A DNA stretch of 64,000 bases from Burkholderiales bacterium RIFCSPLOWO2_02_FULL_57_36 (GCA_001770855.1 MESE01000069.1:45330-109329), one strand, 5' to 3'. Positions 56,499 to 64,000 are shown, counted from the stretch's first letter. Translations and numbers: made by a program. Notes: a model not told the origin generated them from the sequence alone.

Positions 56499-56703
56499 AG
56501 AAGGCCCGTGGTTTAGTGTTGGCCATGTCCGCCCCTATAGTTACTCTCCAGATAGGATTCAGCTCGCCGCCAGCGAGAGGCGGGTACTGTTTTCCGAGGC
56601 ACATCAAATGTCGTTCGCTTTGGCATAGACACACGCCAGTTCTTCAGCTCAAAATATTGTTTTTCCATCTGTATTTCCTTGGTTCTATTTACCGCTCACG
56701 ACT

Positions 56704-56822
56704 AAGGAACATGGACGGAATAAGAAAGATCCCGATTTGGGCACGTGTGATGGGAGGCAACGCAGCAGTGCGCCCGTCAGACGGGCAACACATCGGGAAA
56801 TTATTTTGTCCATGTTCCTTAC
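56704..56822. mobile_element. 119-bp MITE-like element
   Basis: The ends TAAGGAACATGGACGGAATA onward (56704-56724) and their inverse (56802-56822) agree at 19 of 21 positions. Inside are CCCGAT/ATCGGG pairings and a GCCCGTC-A-GACGGGC hairpin. It contains no gene and lies 45 bp before the pseudogene start, in the place of its promoter. Confidence 0.6.
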
Positions 56823-56867
56823 TGATCCATGACGAATTTTGATCGCTCCAAAGAAACAGGATCACCA

Positions 56868-58059
56868 TGAGTGTTGTACGCAAGTGAAGAAACATCAAAT
56901 AGATGCCAAGCAAAAGTTGCCTGGTCAAGTAGTGCTGGTACTTCAGGGCGGTGGGGCTTTGGGCGCCTATCAGGTCGGTGTCTATCAAGCCTTGCAAGAA
57001 GCCGGCATTGAGCCGGACTGGATCGTTGGAACATCAATTGGCGCAGTGAATGGTGCGCTCATTTCAGGTAATCCACCAGATTGGCGGATGGAAAAATTAA
57101 GTAAATTCTGGGCAGATATCGAGCAGCATTTCGGAGTCAAGGCGCCTAACCGTTTCACTCCGGGTTTCGACAACGCGGTAAGCAAGCTGGTAACAGTTGT
57201 AGCGGGGGATCCCTAAATTCTTCATACCCAATCCGATGACCATGTTTGGTCAGCATGCACGGGTTGGTACTGAGAATGCCGCGTACTATACAACCGCGCC
57301 TTTAAGCCAGACCCTAGCCGATCTGATTGATTTCGACTATATCCACGAAGAGCACATCCGGCTTTCCCTTGGCGCGGTCAACGTGCGTACCGGCGAAATG
57401 ACCTATTTCATAGCCGTGAAGAGGAACTCGCGATGGACCATGTCATGGCGTCAAGCGCATATCCTCCCGCGTTCCCCGCAGTCCATGTTAACGGCGATTT
57501 TTATTGGGACGGAGGAGTTTATTCGAATACGCCGATCGAAGCGGTGCTTGACGACAATCCTCGGCGTGACTCTTTGATTTTTACAATCGACGTCTGGAAT
57601 CCCGAGGGGACAGTGCCGGAAACACTCTGGCAAGTGGCTGGCAGGGAGAAAGAGATTTTGTATACGAGTCGGACCAGCAGCCATTTGGCACGCCAGAAAC
57701 AAATACATCATTTGCGACATGTCATTCAGGAATTAACAAAAGCCATGGATAAGGACGTGCGTAGTTCGGAAAAAATCAAAGAGCTTACTTCCTGGGGATG
57801 CAAAACGACCATGCACGTGGCCCGGCTGGTGGCAAATGGGATTGCCGGTGAAGACCACTGAAAGGATATTGATTTCACGCCAGCCGGCATTGACGCTCGT
57901 TGGCAAGCCGGATATGCGGATGCTCAACGTATGCTCGATGCCGCGCCATGGGACAGGCCGGTCAATCCAGTCGAAGGAGTCATCATTCACGATGCATTAG
58001 AAGGTATTGCAGCTCCGGTAGCGACTAGCATAGATGGTTTTGCGGCAAAGACAAAATAG
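56868..58059 (+). pseudogene. Patatin-like phospholipase pseudogene (DUF3734-type)
   Basis: The reading frame matches patatin-like phospholipases over the full length: [20 protein letters not shown] with the oxyanion [15 protein letters not shown] with the G-x-S-x-G nucleophile, and GDFYWDGGVYSNTP with the catalytic Asp-Gly. Lesions: an extra T at about 57214 ends the frame after GDP; one base is missing at 57409/57410 (TTC-GATAGC expected, TTCATAGC found), restoring the frame; TGA at 57859-57861 is an in-frame stop before KDIDFTPAGIDARW. The ATG at 56868 (AGGA before it) is out of frame with the body, so a fourth indel near 56884 is likely. Recently decayed. Confidence 0.82.
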
Positions 58060-58107
58060 CCGGCAATAATGGATTGCAGCAGCGTGATTGGGCCATCGTG
58101 ACCCAGA

Positions 58108-58401
58108 TCAAATACCGTCTTTTGCCTCGGCCTCCATTCCGGCGATTGTCTTACTCACACGCGACACCGCCAACCCAAGCTCTCTTGCAATGGCTGTTAT
58201 TGAATGACTGCCTTCGTGATAGGCCAACACAATTTCCTCGTCACGATTCCAATCGCTATCGGACGGCATCAAGCTATAGGTTCCGGAGTAGGTCGCCGAA
58301 GGCGGCGACGCAATCGCCGTCCTCCAGGAAGGTGTGGACTCCAGCCTAGCTATCTCGTCAGCCCTTTGATTCAACGCGGAATGCAGTGGGGGCCGGACCA
58401 C
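58108..58401 (-). pseudogene. Fragment with transposase-like C-terminal HTH
   Basis: 97 residues. The end RDEEIVLAYHEGSHSITAIARELGLAVSRVSKTIAG looks like the C-terminal HTH tail of REP-associated (Y1-type) transposases, while the HUH catalytic domain is missing. The N-terminal part matches nothing. Likely a decayed remnant; a free-standing small HTH protein is the alternative. Confidence 0.45.
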
Positions 58402-58503
58402 GATTAAATCTGAATATTGCAGCTAATCGATGGAATCGTTGTCTGTCCACTATATTGATGAGTGTCCGCAGTCGAACTCCTTGTCGGAATGGAAGTGAAC
58501 CCA

Positions 58504-59169
58504 ATGGAGAAAAAGCCACTTGATATTGACTTGGCAATCAGGCGCATTCGAACTGCCGTTCGTCCATGGCCGAAGGCGGCGCTTTTTCAGCTGGCCGAGG
58601 AGGGTTTTACATCCGTTTTCGAGCAGCTGGTGGCATGTGTTATTTCCATTCGCACTTATGACGAAGTGACCCTGCCCGTGTCACGCAAGCTTTTCGATCG
58701 CGCCCGCACGTCGGCCCAAATGATCGAATTGACCTATGAGGAATTGGATGAATTAATCGCTGCGTGTACGTTCCATGAGCGCAAAGCAAGTCAGATTCTT
58801 GCCATCGCGCGCCGCGTGATGGATGACTTCCAGGGAAATCTCCCATGCGATCGTGAAGTGTTGCTCTCGTTTGGCGGAGTTGGCCCCAAGTGTGCAAATC
58901 TTGTCTTGGGCATCGCCTGCGGAGAGCCTTTTATCAGCGTGGATATTCATGTCCATCGTGTGACCAAGCGGTGGGGATACGTACACGCTGCCACACCCGA
59001 AAAAACCTTGCTCGCGCTTGAGGCCATGCTGCCGCGCCGCTATTGGATCGAGTTCAATCGATTGCTGGTTCCCTTCGGCAAACATATTTGCACCGGTAAT
59101 CTTCCTCACTGCTCAACCTGTCCGGTGTTGGAGATGTGCCAGCAGGTCGGCGTGAAAGCGCATCGCTAA
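58504..59169 (+). CDS. nth: Endonuclease III homologue
   Basis: 221 residues. The HhH motif LLSFGGVGPKCANLVLG carries catalytic Lys129, and VDIHVHR has Asp147 at the same 18-residue distance as Lys120/Asp138 in E. coli Nth. The C-terminus has the 4Fe-4S pattern C-x6-C-x2-C-x5-C (CTGNLPHC onward). It would excise oxidised pyrimidines and cut the abasic strand. It differs from a housekeeping Nth mainly in the N-terminus; whether it is the only copy cannot be seen. ATG 58504 is preferred (GGAAG before it); 58489 is also possible. Confidence 0.9.
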   Translation: MEKKPLDIDLAIRRIRTAVRPWPKAALFQLAEEGFTSVFEQLVACVISIRTYDEVTLPVSRKLFDRARTSAQMIELTYEELDELIAACTFHERKASQILAIARRVMDDFQGNLPCDREVLLSFGGVGPKCANLVLGIACGEPFISVDIHVHRVTKRWGYVHAATPEKTLLALEAMLPRRYWIEFNRLLVPFGKHICTGNLPHCSTCPVLEMCQQVGVKAHR

Positions 59170-59248
59170 AGGAGTTTTAATTATCTACCCATCCGGCCAG
59201 GCCACTACTTAGACACACGTGTTGCGGATAATCGCGGCCTGGCCTCTA

Positions 59249-59542
59249 TTATTGTTTCTTATACGTGCGCGCTAGCCCTTTCCAGACAACGCCAAATCCT
59301 TTACGTTCATCCCAGAAATCCGGATCCTCAAGGAGCGGTTGGAATTCGTCAATCGTTCCAAACACTGTGTACTCAAGTCCGTGGGATTGCACCAAGAATT
59401 CATGGAATTCTGGCACCAGCATGACTACTCGATGACCGATCTTGGATAGCTCTTGCGCAAGAGCTACAAACGGCAATATGTCGCCGCCGGTGCCGGTGGT
59501 CGCCACGGCGATGCGCAATGACGCGGTCTGTCTTGCCTGCAT
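59249..59542 (-). pseudogene. Truncated glycosyltransferase (GT28/UGT-type N-terminus)
   Basis: Only 97 residues remain: RIAVATTGTGGDILPFVALAQELSKIGHRVVMLVPEF is the N-terminal Rossmann domain start of UGT-like enzymes, which are normally about 400 residues. The frame ends at ARTYKKQ and the donor-binding half is missing. A 9-bp inverted repeat GGCCAGGCC/GGCCTGGCC (59195-59244) lies just beyond the break. It follows the DUF6463 gene by 8 bp on the same strand. Confidence 0.7.
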
Positions 59543-59550
59543 GACCCCTG

Positions 59551-59916
59551 TTACCGAAACCAGTTATAGCCGGCGCCAATCAGAAAAAGCGAAAGCCCGA
59601 ACAGTAGCCACAACGGCGACATTGGAAATGCCGCGATGCCGACCACGGATGCAACGAGTCCGTAGATACCGATGATCTTGAGCGCAGCAAAGTCACCCGC
59701 CGCCACAGAACGGATGGCCAGATGGCCTGCCACCATGAGCAACGGTCCGCACATGATGAACCAGAATGCGGTGCGCCGCACTGGCGGGTCATTGAACTGG
59801 CCAACGAATCCTGCAGCGACCGCATCGAGAAGCGGTGCTTGGAATCGGAGAACACCGAATACGATATGGACCAGACCTAATATGAACAGGGCCCAGGCGA
59901 CGGCTTTCGACATCAT
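59551..59916 (-). CDS. DUF6463-like small membrane protein
   Basis: 121 residues with four membrane helices: AVAWALFILGLVHIVFGVLRF, AFWFIMCGPLLMVAGHLAIRS, IIGIYGLVASVVGIAAF and PLWLLFGLSLFLIGAGY. The FNDPPVRRTAFWF loop matches DUF6463. AAAGGAG precedes ATG 59916. It is followed by the truncated glycosyltransferase, its usual partner type, so the pair looks like a decaying operon. Confidence 0.78.
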   Translation of the reverse strand: MMSKAVAWALFILGLVHIVFGVLRFQAPLLDAVAAGFVGQFNDPPVRRTAFWFIMCGPLLMVAGHLAIRSVAAGDFAALKIIGIYGLVASVVGIAAFPMSPLWLLFGLSLFLIGAGYNWFR

Positions 59917-60153
59917 GTAATGCTCCTTTACAGCGGTTATGTAACTTACGTGAATACCCTGCGCCAACCAGCCCATGGCTTTTACCTGAATTGCTACGCC
60001 GAGCGACTATATCGAACTACGCTGAAAACCTTCTTAACAAATGTTTATTCCCTGAATTTTTTCGAGTGCCTCATGGAATAGGCGAAATGCGCAAGCAATA
60101 CCTGAGGCATACAGTCTTCAGCAAAGTGATGCAACGCCGCCATCGGCATGGCG

Positions 60154-60729
60154 TCAGAGGCTTTTGAGGGGACGGCGGATTCGCGACAAGGAAACATCGG
60201 TTAGCCCAAGATAGCTGGCAAGATGAGCGAGCGGTAAGCGCGCCGCCAATTCCGGGCTGCTTTCGCAAAACTTTTGATAGAGAGCCTTGCCGTCGAGCGT
60301 GAGCAAGTCATGCTCGCGCTGCGACTTCTGGCGCAGCAGCCGTTCCAGAAGTTCGGCGCGAAAGGGTTCCCACAGTCCTTGACATTCCAGGCCGATCTGC
60401 AGATCGGATTTGCCAGCCTGCCAAATCGTCGATGGTTCAAGTGCTGAAATCGTGAATGACGATGGCTTCCCTTCCATGTCTGGCGTAATCGGGAAGATCA
60501 TCGTTCCTTCGCTCCAGAAACTCTTGTTGAAGTCTTTTCCATCCTGGTCCAGGATATGCATTCTCAGCAGCCCGCGCTCAATGAAAAATGCCTTGTCCCA
60601 TACCTGTCCCTGAGAAAGAAGCACTTCGCCTTTTTTACAGGTTCGTGACTGAAACAACGGGACCATGGACAGCAGGATCTGCGGATCCTTTGTGCGGAGT
60701 ACTTGTTCAATGAGCGCGCGCACCATCAT
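60154..60729 (-). CDS. Crp/Fnr-family regulator
   Basis: 191 residues. A cyclic-nucleotide-binding-type barrel (CKKGEVLLSQGQVWDKAFFIERGLLRMHI) is followed by a C-terminal HTH (AHLASYLGLTDVSLSRIRRPLKSL). No FNR-type Cys cluster or clear cAMP-binding Arg-Ser motif is visible, so the signal is unknown. ATG 60729 follows AGGAAAG; the frame is open 66 codons upstream but without homology. Possibly related to the FNR-like site at 46769, though nothing links them. Confidence 0.85.
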   Translation of the reverse strand: MMVRALIEQVLRTKDPQILLSMVPLFQSRTCKKGEVLLSQGQVWDKAFFIERGLLRMHILDQDGKDFNKSFWSEGTMIFPITPDMEGKPSSFTISALEPSTIWQAGKSDLQIGLECQGLWEPFRAELLERLLRQKSQREHDLLTLDGKALYQKFCESSPELAARLPLAHLASYLGLTDVSLSRIRRPLKSL

Positions 60730-61020
60730 CACTTTCCTGTTGTCGACTTCGAACCGTTTGTATGTTGTTTTGCTGCGGCCGGGTTGGTCGATTTTTCGAT
60801 GTAATCCATCCCTCCGTCTGTTGGCAGACCATACTATGAATGGAGTCAGCATCGGTTTCATTCTTGATGTCTTCAAAAAAAACAAGCCGATGCTGACGCC
60901 TTTAATCGTAGCGCAAGGCAAAGGCAAGACCTGATAATCATCTAGCCGCCTCCCCCTTGGCGAGCACCAAGGTTCAGATAAAGTTACGGTGCGAACCCCA
61001 CTTTATCCAAGGAGAACGGC

Positions 61021-62034
61021 ATGTTATTTTGCGGCATAGACCTCCATTCCAACAACAGCTTTCTTGTGATTTCTGACGAGAACGACAACGTCTTGTATTC
61101 CAAGCGCCACCCCAACAACCTGGAAGAAATATGCGCAGTCCTCGGTCCCTATAAAACAAATCTGTTGGGTGTCGTCGTGGAATCCACCTTCAACTGGTAT
61201 TGGCTGGTCGATGGCTTGCAAGAAGCAGGCTATTGCGTGCACCTGGCAAACACCACTGCCATCAAACAGTACGACGGTCTCAAGCATCGCGGCGACGAAT
61301 CCGATGCAAGATACCTGGCGCACCTCCTCAGATTAGGCTTGCTGCCAGAAGGTCATATCATGCCCAAGGCCATGCGCGCTGTACGCGATCTGGCGCGCAA
61401 GAGGATGCAACTGGTGCAGCAGCGCACCGTCCAAATTCTCTCGATGGAAACCATTTTCGATCAACAATGTGGCAAACATCTGAGCAGCAATGACATCAAA
61501 AAATTGAAGTCGGAAGATCTCGACAATATGGGATGGGGACACGTCGAATCACTCTGCATCAAAGCCAATTTGGCAGTGATGCAGACGCTGCAAAAGCAAA
61601 TTGACGGTATTGAAAAAGAACTGGCGCAGCACTGCCGCAACCACCCGGGTTACGCGTTGCTCAAAAGCGTCGCCGGCATTGGCGATGTCCTGGCCACCGT
61701 CATCTTGTTGGAGACCGGCAGCATCGACCGTTTTGCCGATGTCGGCAACTATGCATCGTATTGCCGCTGTGTCGGCAGCGTGCACGTATCGAATGGCAAA
61801 AAGAAAGGCGAAGGCAATACCAAGAATGGCAATCGCTATCTGGCGTGGGCGTATGTGGAAGCCGCCAATTTTGCGATCCGGTATTGCGATGCTGCCAAGA
61901 AATTTTATCAACGCAAAAAAGCCAAGCGTAACGGGATCGTGGCGATCAAGGCGGTGGCCCACAAACTGGCACGGGCTTGCTTTCATATGTTGAAGACAGG
62001 AGAAGGTTTTTCAGTGGAGCGCTGCTTCACATAA
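61021..62034 (+). CDS. IS110-family DEDD transposase
   Basis: 337 residues. The RuvC-like DEDD domain is at the N-terminus: GIDLHSNN (Asp), VVVESTFNW (Glu) and HRGDESDARYLAHLL (Asp pair). The C-terminal Transposase_20 domain has LLKSVAGIGDVLATVILLE and GSVHVSNGKKKGEGNTKNGNRYLAW with the conserved Ser region. It catalyses recombination guided by a bridge RNA in characterised relatives. AAGGAGAACGGC precedes the ATG. The gene looks intact. Confidence 0.93.
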   Translation: MLFCGIDLHSNNSFLVISDENDNVLYSKRHPNNLEEICAVLGPYKTNLLGVVVESTFNWYWLVDGLQEAGYCVHLANTTAIKQYDGLKHRGDESDARYLAHLLRLGLLPEGHIMPKAMRAVRDLARKRMQLVQQRTVQILSMETIFDQQCGKHLSSNDIKKLKSEDLDNMGWGHVESLCIKANLAVMQTLQKQIDGIEKELAQHCRNHPGYALLKSVAGIGDVLATVILLETGSIDRFADVGNYASYCRCVGSVHVSNGKKKGEGNTKNGNRYLAWAYVEAANFAIRYCDAAKKFYQRKKAKRNGIVAIKAVAHKLARACFHMLKTGEGFSVERCFT

Positions 62035-62182
62035 CGGTTGGCAACGATCAGTGAGCCAGGCATTGGGGTTGGACGATGAGCCACCAGACCTGATTGGACA
62101 CGGATCGTTTGCCATCACACAAACGTTTTGCAGGGAATGAATCGTCCGGATTACGAGCCACACGGGGTTGGAGCCGAGTATG

Positions 62183-62428
62183 AATTGGTCAAGGCAGCCA
62201 CAGATCTGCCCATCAATTGGACGCAAGACGGTACCGAGATGCTTCTGGGGCAGCAGCGCTGCCAGGGCGGAAACAGCTACATCGTTTCTGCTTGATCCAC
62301 ATGGGTGACTGGTGCGATTCACGATCGATCGCAACCACACAAGGAAGCGTAGGGCACGAAATTCAGATTCTGCAAAAAAGCGGGTGATGGCTGAATGTGA
62401 TTTTGGTTTCATCGCGGGGAAACCGCGA
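62183..62428 (+). ncRNA. Candidate bridge RNA of the IS110 element
   Basis: The transposon's 3' non-coding end contains four stem-loops: AATTGGT/ATCAATT with inner GGCAG/CTGCC (62183-62218, one G-U pair), GGCAGC-AGC-GCTGCC (62249-62263), TGGT-GCGAT/ATCGC-A-ACCA (62310-62337, one bulge) and TCGCGG/CCGCGA (62412-62428). In IS1111-type elements the bridge RNA lies at this end, so a guide RNA with target and donor loops is inferred. Ends, loops and guides are not defined. Confidence 0.5.
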
Positions 62429-62503
62429 GGAGATGGTTTGCACTATTGACGACGGGAGGCTAATGGGTGACCCCCATGTTGCGTTGCACCGCGCCTGTGT
62501 TCG

Positions 62504-62956
62504 CTAATGACACTTTCCGCTATGCGTGCCGAGATCTACTGGCGCGCCACCTTCAGCGCTTGCCAACGTTTGCAAAATCCTGCAGTCCTTCGCCGCCTGC
62601 ACACGATGGCACTGTCTTCGCAGCGATTGTAAATGTGCCTGAAGCGCCTGCAATTCTGCAATGCGCTGCGCCACATGATCAATATGCTGGTCCAGCAGCA
62701 TATTGACTTCCCCGCAGTTGTCTTCGGGTGCATCGCGAAACCGCAACAGAGCGCGAATTTCGTCCAGCGTCATGTCGAGCGAGCGGCAGTGACGGACGAA
62801 TTGCAGGCGTTCGACATGGGCATCACCGTATACCCGGTAATTGTTTAATGAACGTGCCGGTGCGGGCAATAGTCGCGCCTGCTCGTAAAACCGGATCGTC
62901 TCTACCGAGCAACCGGTCTGCCTGGACAGCTCGCCAATCTTGAGGCTGGTCGACAT
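62504..62956 (-). CDS. cadR: MerR-family Cd(II)/Pb(II) regulator
   Basis: 150 residues: a MerR HTH (KIGELSRQTGCSVETIRFYE) and a dimerisation helix. Metal-binding Cys are at 81 (EDNCGEVNMLLDQH), 116 and 125 (RRQC-x8-C), with the x8 spacing and the NCGEVNMLLDQH motif seen in PbrR rather than CadR. It probably responds to Pb(II) or Cd(II); the His-Cys tail (HSGKCH) is also typical. It is divergent from the CDF exporter and faces its operator. GGGGAG precedes ATG 62956. Confidence 0.9.
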   Translation of the reverse strand: MSTSLKIGELSRQTGCSVETIRFYEQARLLPAPARSLNNYRVYGDAHVERLQFVRHCRSLDMTLDEIRALLRFRDAPEDNCGEVNMLLDQHIDHVAQRIAELQALQAHLQSLRRQCHRVQAAKDCRILQTLASAEGGAPVDLGTHSGKCH

Positions 62957-62992
62957 GATTTTTACTCCCCTTTCGTTTTCTTGCACTTTCGC

Positions 62993-63023
62993 TTGACCCT
63001 CTAGTGACTAGAGGGTTTTTAAT
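62993..63023 (+). promoter_or_regulatory. MerR-type promoter/operator of the CDF gene
   Basis: TTGACC (62993-62998) and TTTAAT (63018-63023) are separated by the 19-bp spacer typical of MerR promoters. Between them lies a perfect 21-bp dyad ACCCTCTAGT-G-ACTAGAGGGT (62996-63016), the operator. It would be twisted by metal-bound regulator to activate the exporter. Confidence 0.9.
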
Positions 63024-63049
63024 AGCACTATAACGTAAAGGAAATCACG

Positions 63050-63721
63050 ATGTCTGATTGCTGCAGCGGAGTTTGCTCCGTAGAAAAGCCTCCGGTGGAT
63101 CCAAAGTATCGCCGGGTTCTTTGGATTGCTTTGATTATCAATGCTGCAATGTTTGCAGTCGAGCTGGGGGGCGGCTGGCGTGCTGGTTCGGTGTCGTTGC
63201 TGGCAGATGCGGTCGACTTCTTGGGCGATGCCGCCAACTATGGCTTGTCGCTGTTCGTGCTGGCGCTCGCGCCGGTATGGCGTTCCCGCACTGCGCTCAT
63301 CAAGGGGTTGACCATGGGTGGCTACGGTATTTTTGTATTGGGTACGGCGGCATGGAACCTGACCAACGGAATCATCCCGGAACATACGACGATGGGCATG
63401 ATCGGTAGCCTGGCATTGCTGGCCAATTTGTTGGTCGCGGCATTGTTGTTTGCATTTCGCAACGGCGATGCCAACATGCGGTCAGTCTGGCTGTGTACCC
63501 GCAATGATGTGATCGGCAATATCGCAGTCTTGATCGCTGCGTTTGGCGTATTCGGCACCGGCGCCGGCTGGCCAGACATCATCGTGGCTGCCACCATGGG
63601 TGTCCTGGGGCTGACCGCGGCGCGTTCGGTCATCGTCCAGGCGCGCAAAGAATTGCACACTGCCGATACGCAGGCGAGCGCGTCGCGCAAACCGGTCACA
63701 GTTGAATTGAAGCGTCGATAG
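63050..63721 (+). CDS. Short CDF-type cation transporter
   Basis: 223 residues with six membrane helices and no cytoplasmic C-terminal domain, unlike classic CzcD-type exporters. The metal site is altered: LLADAVDFLGDAANY gives Asp-x-x-Asp-like positions but no His in helix 2, and TRNDVIGN replaces the helix-5 H-x-x-x-D. The N-terminus CCSGVCS is Cys-rich, a likely metal-capture site. It should export Pb or Cd, under the divergent regulator. AAAGGAAA precedes the ATG. Confidence 0.85.
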   Translation: MSDCCSGVCSVEKPPVDPKYRRVLWIALIINAAMFAVELGGGWRAGSVSLLADAVDFLGDAANYGLSLFVLALAPVWRSRTALIKGLTMGGYGIFVLGTAAWNLTNGIIPEHTTMGMIGSLALLANLLVAALLFAFRNGDANMRSVWLCTRNDVIGNIAVLIAAFGVFGTGAGWPDIIVAATMGVLGLTAARSVIVQARKELHTADTQASASRKPVTVELKRR

Positions 63722-63868
63722 ATCAATGAAACCAGAGCTAAAACAAGCATTTGAAACGGAAATGGCAGGGCGTCGCGTCTCTATAAAAAGCGGCAGTGGG
63801 ACTACCATGTGGGTTTAATGGAGTCATGCCCGCATATTTTTTATAGGCCAAACCCTAATGTCTCTCCA

Positions 63869-63911
63869 GCGTGCGCTAGCTTTAGGTTAAATCGAACTTG
63901 AATCTTTTAAT
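63869..63911 (+). repeat. ~65-nt repeat, copy 3 (shorter)
   Basis: GCGTGCGCTAGCTTTAGGTT onward, ending CTTTTAAT. It shares the core with copies at 55267 and 56023. It ends 6 nt before the IS605-like end, so the element may have inserted beside it. Confidence 0.55.
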
Positions 63912-63917
63912 AACACC

Positions 63918-64000
63918 TTGAAATCCACGTCCTAAGGACGTGGTCATCGCCTAACTGGCTTTGCCTGTTAGAGCGAGAGGCCTGCTCAAGGCCGTATCTT
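63918..64000 (-). mobile_element. Candidate IS200/IS605-type right end with omega-RNA-like hairpins (continues beyond the window)
   Basis: Read on the minus strand the segment gives hairpins GGCCT/AGGCC (63979-63993), TCGC-TCTAAC.../GTTA-GGCGA (63947-63976, one bulge) and CCACGTCC-TTA-GGACGTGG (63925-63943), then TCAA (63918-63921). The last hairpin and the TCAA end are typical of IS605-type right ends, where a TnpB guide RNA terminates. The tnpB gene would lie to the right of base 64000 on the minus strand and is not seen. Confidence 0.5.

Larger units (their letters stand above)
60940..62466 (+). mobile_element. IS110-family insertion sequence (IS1111-like organisation)
   Basis: The element holds one transposase gene and a long 3' non-coding end. 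A short inverted repeat GCCTCCC (60948-60954) with GGGAGGC (62454-62460) near the two ends fits the subterminal repeats of the IS1111 subgroup. The exact ends are not defined: IS110 elements lack terminal repeats and make little target duplication. A hairpin GATAAAGT/ACTTTATC (60977-61007) sits just before the gene. Confidence 0.75.

Noticed and set aside
58204..58407. Plus-strand frame opposite the HTH fragment
   Set aside because: No motif; the minus-strand frame shows an HTH and is preferred.

Overview
The window looks like chromosomal DNA of a betaproteobacterium of the order Burkholderiales, possibly close to Oxalobacteraceae. This is inferred from gene content: a secreted PHB depolymerase, a DUF3014 protein, a CadR/PbrR-type regulator with a short CDF exporter, a DctPQM TRAP system, and many small stress-type proteins between monocistronic housekeeping genes. 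No rRNA, tRNA, CRISPR array or phage module was seen.

Layout. 0-9.9 kb: two tandem FemAB/GNAT-like acyltransferases, an SRPBCC protein, a YjbR protein, the PHB depolymerase, a tail-anchored protein and a PAS-GGDEF-EAL protein. 10-21 kb, mostly minus strand: a 14-repeat ankyrin protein, a GST, an RDD protein, a HEMTH-motif protein, a small LMW-phosphatase, a MYG1-type protein, a diguanylate cyclase and a methyltransferase with an export signal. 21-33 kb: SDR, PncC, a 1174-residue flavin/Fe-S oxidoreductase, an alpha/beta hydrolase, two lipoproteins, a divergent MBL-hydrolase/HxlR pair, an M29-like protein and Psd. 33-49 kb: a COG4315 lipoprotein/ECF sigma/anti-sigma operon, thioesterase, GST, DUF3014 protein, host-attachment-type protein, an Mla-like permease/MCE/lipoprotein operon without a visible ATPase, a DUF4399 protein with an FNR-like promoter, HU, and a ParB-like protein. 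49-55 kb: an orphan GspE/PilB-type ATPase and the TRAP operon dctP-dctQ-dctM with a candidate operator and an internal attenuator.

55-64 kb is the accessory part. It holds a 119-bp palindromic element in front of a patatin-like phospholipase pseudogene, a transposase-tail fragment, a truncated glycosyltransferase, an endonuclease III homologue, a Crp/Fnr regulator, an IS110-family element, a metal-responsive regulator/exporter pair with a textbook MerR-type promoter, and three copies of an unexplained repeat of up to 65 nt. At the right edge are three hairpins that resemble the right end of an IS200/IS605-type element.

The most interesting material is non-coding: (i) the ~430-nt structured 3' end of the IS110 element, a candidate bridge RNA; (ii) the hairpin array at the right edge, a candidate TnpB omega-RNA scaffold; (iii) a long inverted repeat at 2997-3172 whose arms stay paired through G-U wobble only if the minus strand is transcribed; (iv) dispersed repeat copies that differ only by transitions. 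No complete new multi-gene system was recognised. Alignments and structures were made by eye and need computing.
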